A stretch of 64,000 nucleotides of DNA from Oceanihabitans iliipiscarium (lineage in GTDB: Bacteria; Bacteroidota; Bacteroidia; Flavobacteriales; Flavobacteriaceae). Of the stretch, positions 61,069 to 64,000 are shown piece by piece. The translations under genes were made by a program, and so were the position numbers. Each line of letters starts with the position of its first letter. Position 1 is the stretch's first letter. Location: contig NZ_JBHUOV010000007.1 of NCBI RefSeq assembly GCF_042686125.1, positions 238,726 through 302,725 of the forward strand, read 5' to 3'. Under the pieces are notes generated by a model, which saw nothing but the letters and a program-made list of their open reading frames with translations, made no database searches and had not been told where the DNA came from.

Positions 61069-61623
61069 TTATTTTACTTTTTTTGGAGCGATAAACATTG
61101 TCATACGTTTACCTTCTAATCTTGGCATTTGCTCCACTTTGCCAAACTCTTCTAAATCTTGAGCAAGTCTTAATAATAATATCTGACCTTGCTCTTTAAA
61201 TATAATAGAACGTCCTTTAAAGAAAACAAAAGCTTTTAACTTTGCGCCTTCTTTTAAAAACTTTTCTGCATGCTTCTTTTTAAAGTCATAATCATGATCA
61301 TCTGTTTGAGGACCAAAACGAATTTCTTTTATAACCACTTTTGTGGCTTTAGACTTTAAAGCTTTATCACGTTTCTTTTGCTCGTAAAGAAACTTCTTAT
61401 AGTCCATAACTTTACAGACAGGCGGAACTGCTTTAGGAGATATTTCAACAAGATCTAAACCTTGTTCATCTGCGATTTCTAAAGCTTGTTTAGTTTTATA
61501 AACGCCTATTTCAACATTATCACCAACTAATCGAACTTCTTCAGCTCTAATTTTGGTGTTTATTCTGTGTTGATCCTCTTTAATAATTCTAGGCGAGGAC
61601 TGTCTTCTTCTACGTATTGCTAT
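61069..61623 (-). CDS. infC: Translation initiation factor IF-3
   Basis: An IF-3 of about 184 residues. The C-terminal part starts at an internal ATG (61407, MDYKKFLYEQKKR), but the conserved N-terminal domain continues upstream without interruption: RRRRQSSPRIIKEDQHRINTKIRAEEVRLVGDNVEIGVYKTKQALEIADEQGLDLVEISPKAVPPVCKV. Between that internal ATG and the in-frame TAA at 61636-61638 there is no ATG, GTG or TTG. The start is therefore a rare codon, most likely ATA at 61621-61623 giving M-AIRRRR. E. coli infC likewise uses a rare ATT, which lets IF-3 limit its own synthesis. It follows thrS in the same operon. Confidence 0.93.
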   Translation of the reverse strand: MAIRRRRQSSPRIIKEDQHRINTKIRAEEVRLVGDNVEIGVYKTKQALEIADEQGLDLVEISPKAVPPVCKVMDYKKFLYEQKKRDKALKSKATKVVIKEIRFGPQTDDHDYDFKKKHAEKFLKEGAKLKAFVFFKGRSIIFKEQGQILLLRLAQDLEEFGKVEQMPRLEGKRMTMFIAPKKVK

Positions 61624-61654
61624 GACTATTGAGTTTTAGTTAAACTTATATTTA

Positions 61655-63589
61655 TTAAAATTGTTTTAATGTTTTATTTATTTCTTTATCAACAATTTCC
61701 GAGAATGCTTCTACACTAATCATGCCTAAGTCTTCTCCACCATGTTGTCTTACCGATATTTTTTCTTCACCTTCTTCATTTTCACCAACAATAATCATGT
61801 AAGGGATTTTTTTCATTTCGGCTTCACGAATTTTCTTACCCATCGTTTCATTCCTATTGTCAATTAGGGCGCGAATTTCGTTATTTTCTAGCAAATTTAA
61901 AACTTTTTTCGCGTATTTTTCATATTTCTCACTAATAGATAATATAATAACTTGATCTGGCATTAACCAAAGCGGGAAATTTCCAGCTGTATGCTCTAAT
62001 AAAATAGCAATAAATCGCTCCATGCTTCCAAAGGGTGCACGATGTATCATTATCGGTCTATGTAGCTCATTATCACTTCCTTTATACGTCAAATCAAAAC
62101 GTTCTGGAAGTGTATAATCAACTTGAATAGTTCCAAGTTGCCATTGTCTGCCAAGTGCATCTTTAACCATGAAATCTAATTTCGGACCATAAAATGCTGC
62201 TTCACCAGTTTCAACAACATAATTTAACCCTTTGTCTTTCGCTGCATTTAAAATAGCACTTTCAGCTTTATTCCAATTTTCTTCACTTCCTATATATTTT
62301 TCAAGATTTTCTGGATCTCTTAAAGAAACTTGTGCTGTAAAATTTTCAAAACCTAAAGAACCAAAAACATAAAGTACTAAATCAATAACATCTTTAAACT
62401 CCTTGTCAAGTTGATCTGGTGTGCAAAACAAATGGGCATCATCTTGTGTAAATCCTCTTACTCGAGTTAATCCATGTAATTCACCACTTTGCTCATAACG
62501 ATATACAGTGCCGAATTCTGCAAAACGCTTTGGTAAATCTTTGTACGACCATTGGCTACTTTTATAAATTTCACAATGATGTGGACAATTCATAGGCTTT
62601 AATAAAAATTCCTCGTCTTCCTTTGGTGTTGTAATAGGTTGAAAACTATCTTCACCATATTTTGCATAATGACCAGAAGTAACATAAAGCTCCTTTTGAC
62701 CAATATGTGGAGTAACCACCATTTCATAGCCTGCTTTCTTTTGAGCGCTTTTTAAGAAATTCTCTAAGCGCTCTCTTAAAGCTGCGCCTTTAGGAAGCCA
62801 TAAAGGCAAACCTTGACCAACTTTTTGAGAAAAGGTAAAAAGCTGAAGTTCTTTACCTAGTTTCCTGTGGTCTCTCTTTTTAGCCTCTTCTAAAAGCTCT
62901 AAATATTCAGTAAGTTCTTTTTGTTTTGGAAAGGAAGTCCCGTAAACACGTGTTAATTGCTTGTTTTTTTCGTCACCTCGCCAATAAGCTCCAGCAACAG
63001 ACAATATTTTAACAGCTTTAATAATTCCTGTATTAGGAATATGACCACCACGACACAAATCTGTAAATGTATCGTGATCACAGAAAGTTATAGTGCCATC
63101 TTCAAGATTTTCTATGAGCTCTGTTTTATATTCATTTTCTTTATATAAGGATAAAGCTTCAGCTTTAGTAACGCTTCGCATTTTAAACTCATGTTTGCCA
63201 CGAGCAATCTCTATCATTTTATTTTCAATGTCTTTAAAGTCTTTTTCTGATATATGATAGTCTCCAAAATCTACATCGTAATAAAAACCACTTTCTATTG
63301 CAGGGCCAATTGTTAACTTTATTCCAGGGTAAAGAGATTCTAATGCTTGTGCTAATACATGTGCACTTGAATGCCAAAATGCGGTCTTTCCTTCATCATT
63401 ATTCCATGTAAAAAGCGTAAGCGAACCATCTTCGGTTAATGGAGTAGAAGCTTCTACGGTTAAATCATTAAAACGCGCTGAAATAACATTTCTAGCTAAG
63501 CCTTCGCTAATACTTTTAGCAACATCCAGTGGAGTCACGTTTTTTTCAAACGATTTCACACTTCCATCTGGCAAAGTAATTTGTATCAT
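61655..63589 (-). CDS. thrS: Threonyl-tRNA synthetase
   Basis: A 644-residue class II synthetase: TGS domain in residues 1-60 (TLPDGSVKSFEKNVTPLDVA), second domain with HSSAHVLAQALE and the editing-site CRGGHIPNTG, catalytic core with the zinc site MNCPHHCEIY and motif 3 RPIMIHRAPFGSMERF, and an anticodon-binding C-terminal domain. It charges tRNA-Thr. It heads the operon with infC, rpmI and rplT and has a consensus promoter. Confidence 0.98.
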   Translation of the reverse strand: MIQITLPDGSVKSFEKNVTPLDVAKSISEGLARNVISARFNDLTVEASTPLTEDGSLTLFTWNNDEGKTAFWHSSAHVLAQALESLYPGIKLTIGPAIESGFYYDVDFGDYHISEKDFKDIENKMIEIARGKHEFKMRSVTKAEALSLYKENEYKTELIENLEDGTITFCDHDTFTDLCRGGHIPNTGIIKAVKILSVAGAYWRGDEKNKQLTRVYGTSFPKQKELTEYLELLEEAKKRDHRKLGKELQLFTFSQKVGQGLPLWLPKGAALRERLENFLKSAQKKAGYEMVVTPHIGQKELYVTSGHYAKYGEDSFQPITTPKEDEEFLLKPMNCPHHCEIYKSSQWSYKDLPKRFAEFGTVYRYEQSGELHGLTRVRGFTQDDAHLFCTPDQLDKEFKDVIDLVLYVFGSLGFENFTAQVSLRDPENLEKYIGSEENWNKAESAILNAAKDKGLNYVVETGEAAFYGPKLDFMVKDALGRQWQLGTIQVDYTLPERFDLTYKGSDNELHRPIMIHRAPFGSMERFIAILLEHTAGNFPLWLMPDQVIILSISEKYEKYAKKVLNLLENNEIRALIDNRNETMGKKIREAEMKKIPYMIIVGENEEGEEKISVRQHGGEDLGMISVEAFSEIVDKEINKTLKQF

Positions 63590-63611
63590 TATACGGTGTA
63601 ATTTAAAGAGG

Positions 63612-63642
63612 CAAATATAATATGATAAATATTCACTGACAA
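63612..63642 (-). promoter_or_regulatory. Promoter of the thrS operon
   Basis: On the minus strand: TTG (complement of 63640-63642), 20 bases, then TATATTTG (complement of 63612-63619), 22 bp before the thrS start. No T-box-like leader fits in so short a space. Confidence 0.82.
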
Positions 63643-63706
63643 TATATATATAGGTATAAATTTTATTGCTATTAAAATGAAGTTTCCATTTTATATTAAT
63701 ATTAAT

Positions 63707-63793
63707 GGCGTTCCCTTGATTTTCAAGGGCCAGGCTTTCCTCTCTATCTTTTTATTGGATTAATAAAAAGGATGCCGTATCAATCCTTAACGC
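63707..63793 (+). repeat. Interspersed intergenic repeat, copy 2
   Basis: GGCGTTCC, hairpin CCCTTGA/TCAAGGG (63713-63719 with 63723-63729), CAGGCTTTCC, second hairpin ATCTTTTTATT/AATAAAAAGGAT, GATGCC and CAATCCTTAACGC. It has the same block order and orientation as copy 1 at 50049. The rest of 63590-64000 holds the two promoters listed and otherwise AT-rich sequence without a supported gene. Confidence 0.85.
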
Positions 63794-63876
63794 GATAGTT
63801 TCGTTTTGTAAGTAATTGTAAATAAGGGTTTGGGGAGCGATAAAAAAATAAATTTCAAAAAAGGTTAAAAAAGGCA

Positions 63877-63906
63877 TTGTAGGATTAAAAAAGGGTTTTA
63901 TATTTG
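63877..63906 (+). promoter_or_regulatory. Strong consensus promoter at right edge
   Basis: TTG (63877-63879), a 19-base spacer, and TATATTTG (63899-63906), followed by CAGCCCGTTACGGA. No ORF follows within the remaining 94 bases. A long untranslated leader after an ideal promoter fits a stable-RNA (for example rRNA) operon beyond the window; that is inference. Confidence 0.65.
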
Positions 63907-64000
63907 CAGCCCGTTACGGATTAAAGTGATGGAAAAAAGTTCTATAAGTTTTAGATTATGAGTTAGGGAAAAAATATTTTCAAATTTTTTATCAAAAGCA

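Noticed and set aside
61069..61407. IF-3 starting at the internal ATG (112 residues)
   Set aside because: The conserved N-terminal IF-3 domain is encoded directly upstream in frame, so the short form would lack half the protein.

Overview
The window comes from an AT-rich member of the Bacteroidota, almost certainly a Flavobacteriaceae species. Evidence includes a type IX secretion (T9SS) C-terminal sorting domain, head-GIN (DUF2807) proteins, the MoxR/DUF58/DUF4350/DUF4129/SpoIIM/RDD cluster, a split transketolase, a flavobacterial-type Tgt, and promoters of the Bacteroidota form TTG-N19-21-TAnnTTTG. Most of it is chromosomal housekeeping sequence. No insertion sequence, CRISPR array, integrase or prophage is visible.

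Layout. 1-5.4 kb: M2 peptidase fragment, then an envelope-stress-like set (PadR regulator, PspC protein, two GIN proteins, DUF4870). 5.5-9.3 kb: small enzymes and the divergent oxyR/dps peroxide pair. 9.4-16.3 kb: MoxR cluster. 16.3-22.7 kb: ion channel, cyclophilin, NUDIX, acyltransferase, ECF sigma factor with membrane partner, type II NADH dehydrogenase. 22.8-28.9 kb: T9SS cargo protein, then an operon of three parvulin-type periplasmic chaperones ending in a second MoxR gene. 29.1-33.2 kb: aconitase, Crp/Fnr regulator, duplicated-domain lipoprotein. 33.2-33.5 kb: tRNA-Leu(GAG) and tRNA-Lys(TTT). 33.6-45.8 kb: aroK, phosphoribosyltransferase, Hsp15-like protein, FKBP lipoprotein, beta-barrel protein, split transketolase, tgt, LptF/G-type permease, EamA transporter, accA, dnaB, AI-2E transporter. 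45.9-50.5 kb: thiol-active protein, DUF2024, MarR regulator with a Cys cluster, class IV aminotransferase, sulfotransferase-like protein, exported asparagine-synthetase-like protein, EF-hand protein. 57-63.6 kb: large TolB/amidohydrolase protein and the translation operon thrS-infC-rpmI-rplT.

The accessory part is 50.5-56.9 kb. A tight five-gene minus-strand operon encodes a membrane TolB-like/TPR protein, a caspase-alpha/beta-hydrolase-TPR fusion, a PGDYG-like small protein, a TIR protein with two membrane segments, and a membrane coiled-coil protein. Divergent from it lies a 58-residue, strongly basic ORF built from four nearly identical 14-residue repeats. Sensor-like, protease and TIR modules beside an unusual repeat peptide make this the best candidate for an undescribed signalling, conflict or cell-death system. 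Its function is inferred from architecture only.

Other points: infC has no ATG/GTG/TTG start and must use a rare codon (probably ATA); Tgt lacks the three zinc-ligand cysteines; a bipartite-hairpin intergenic repeat occurs at 50.1 and 63.7 kb; and a consensus promoter at the right end may start a stable-RNA operon outside the window.
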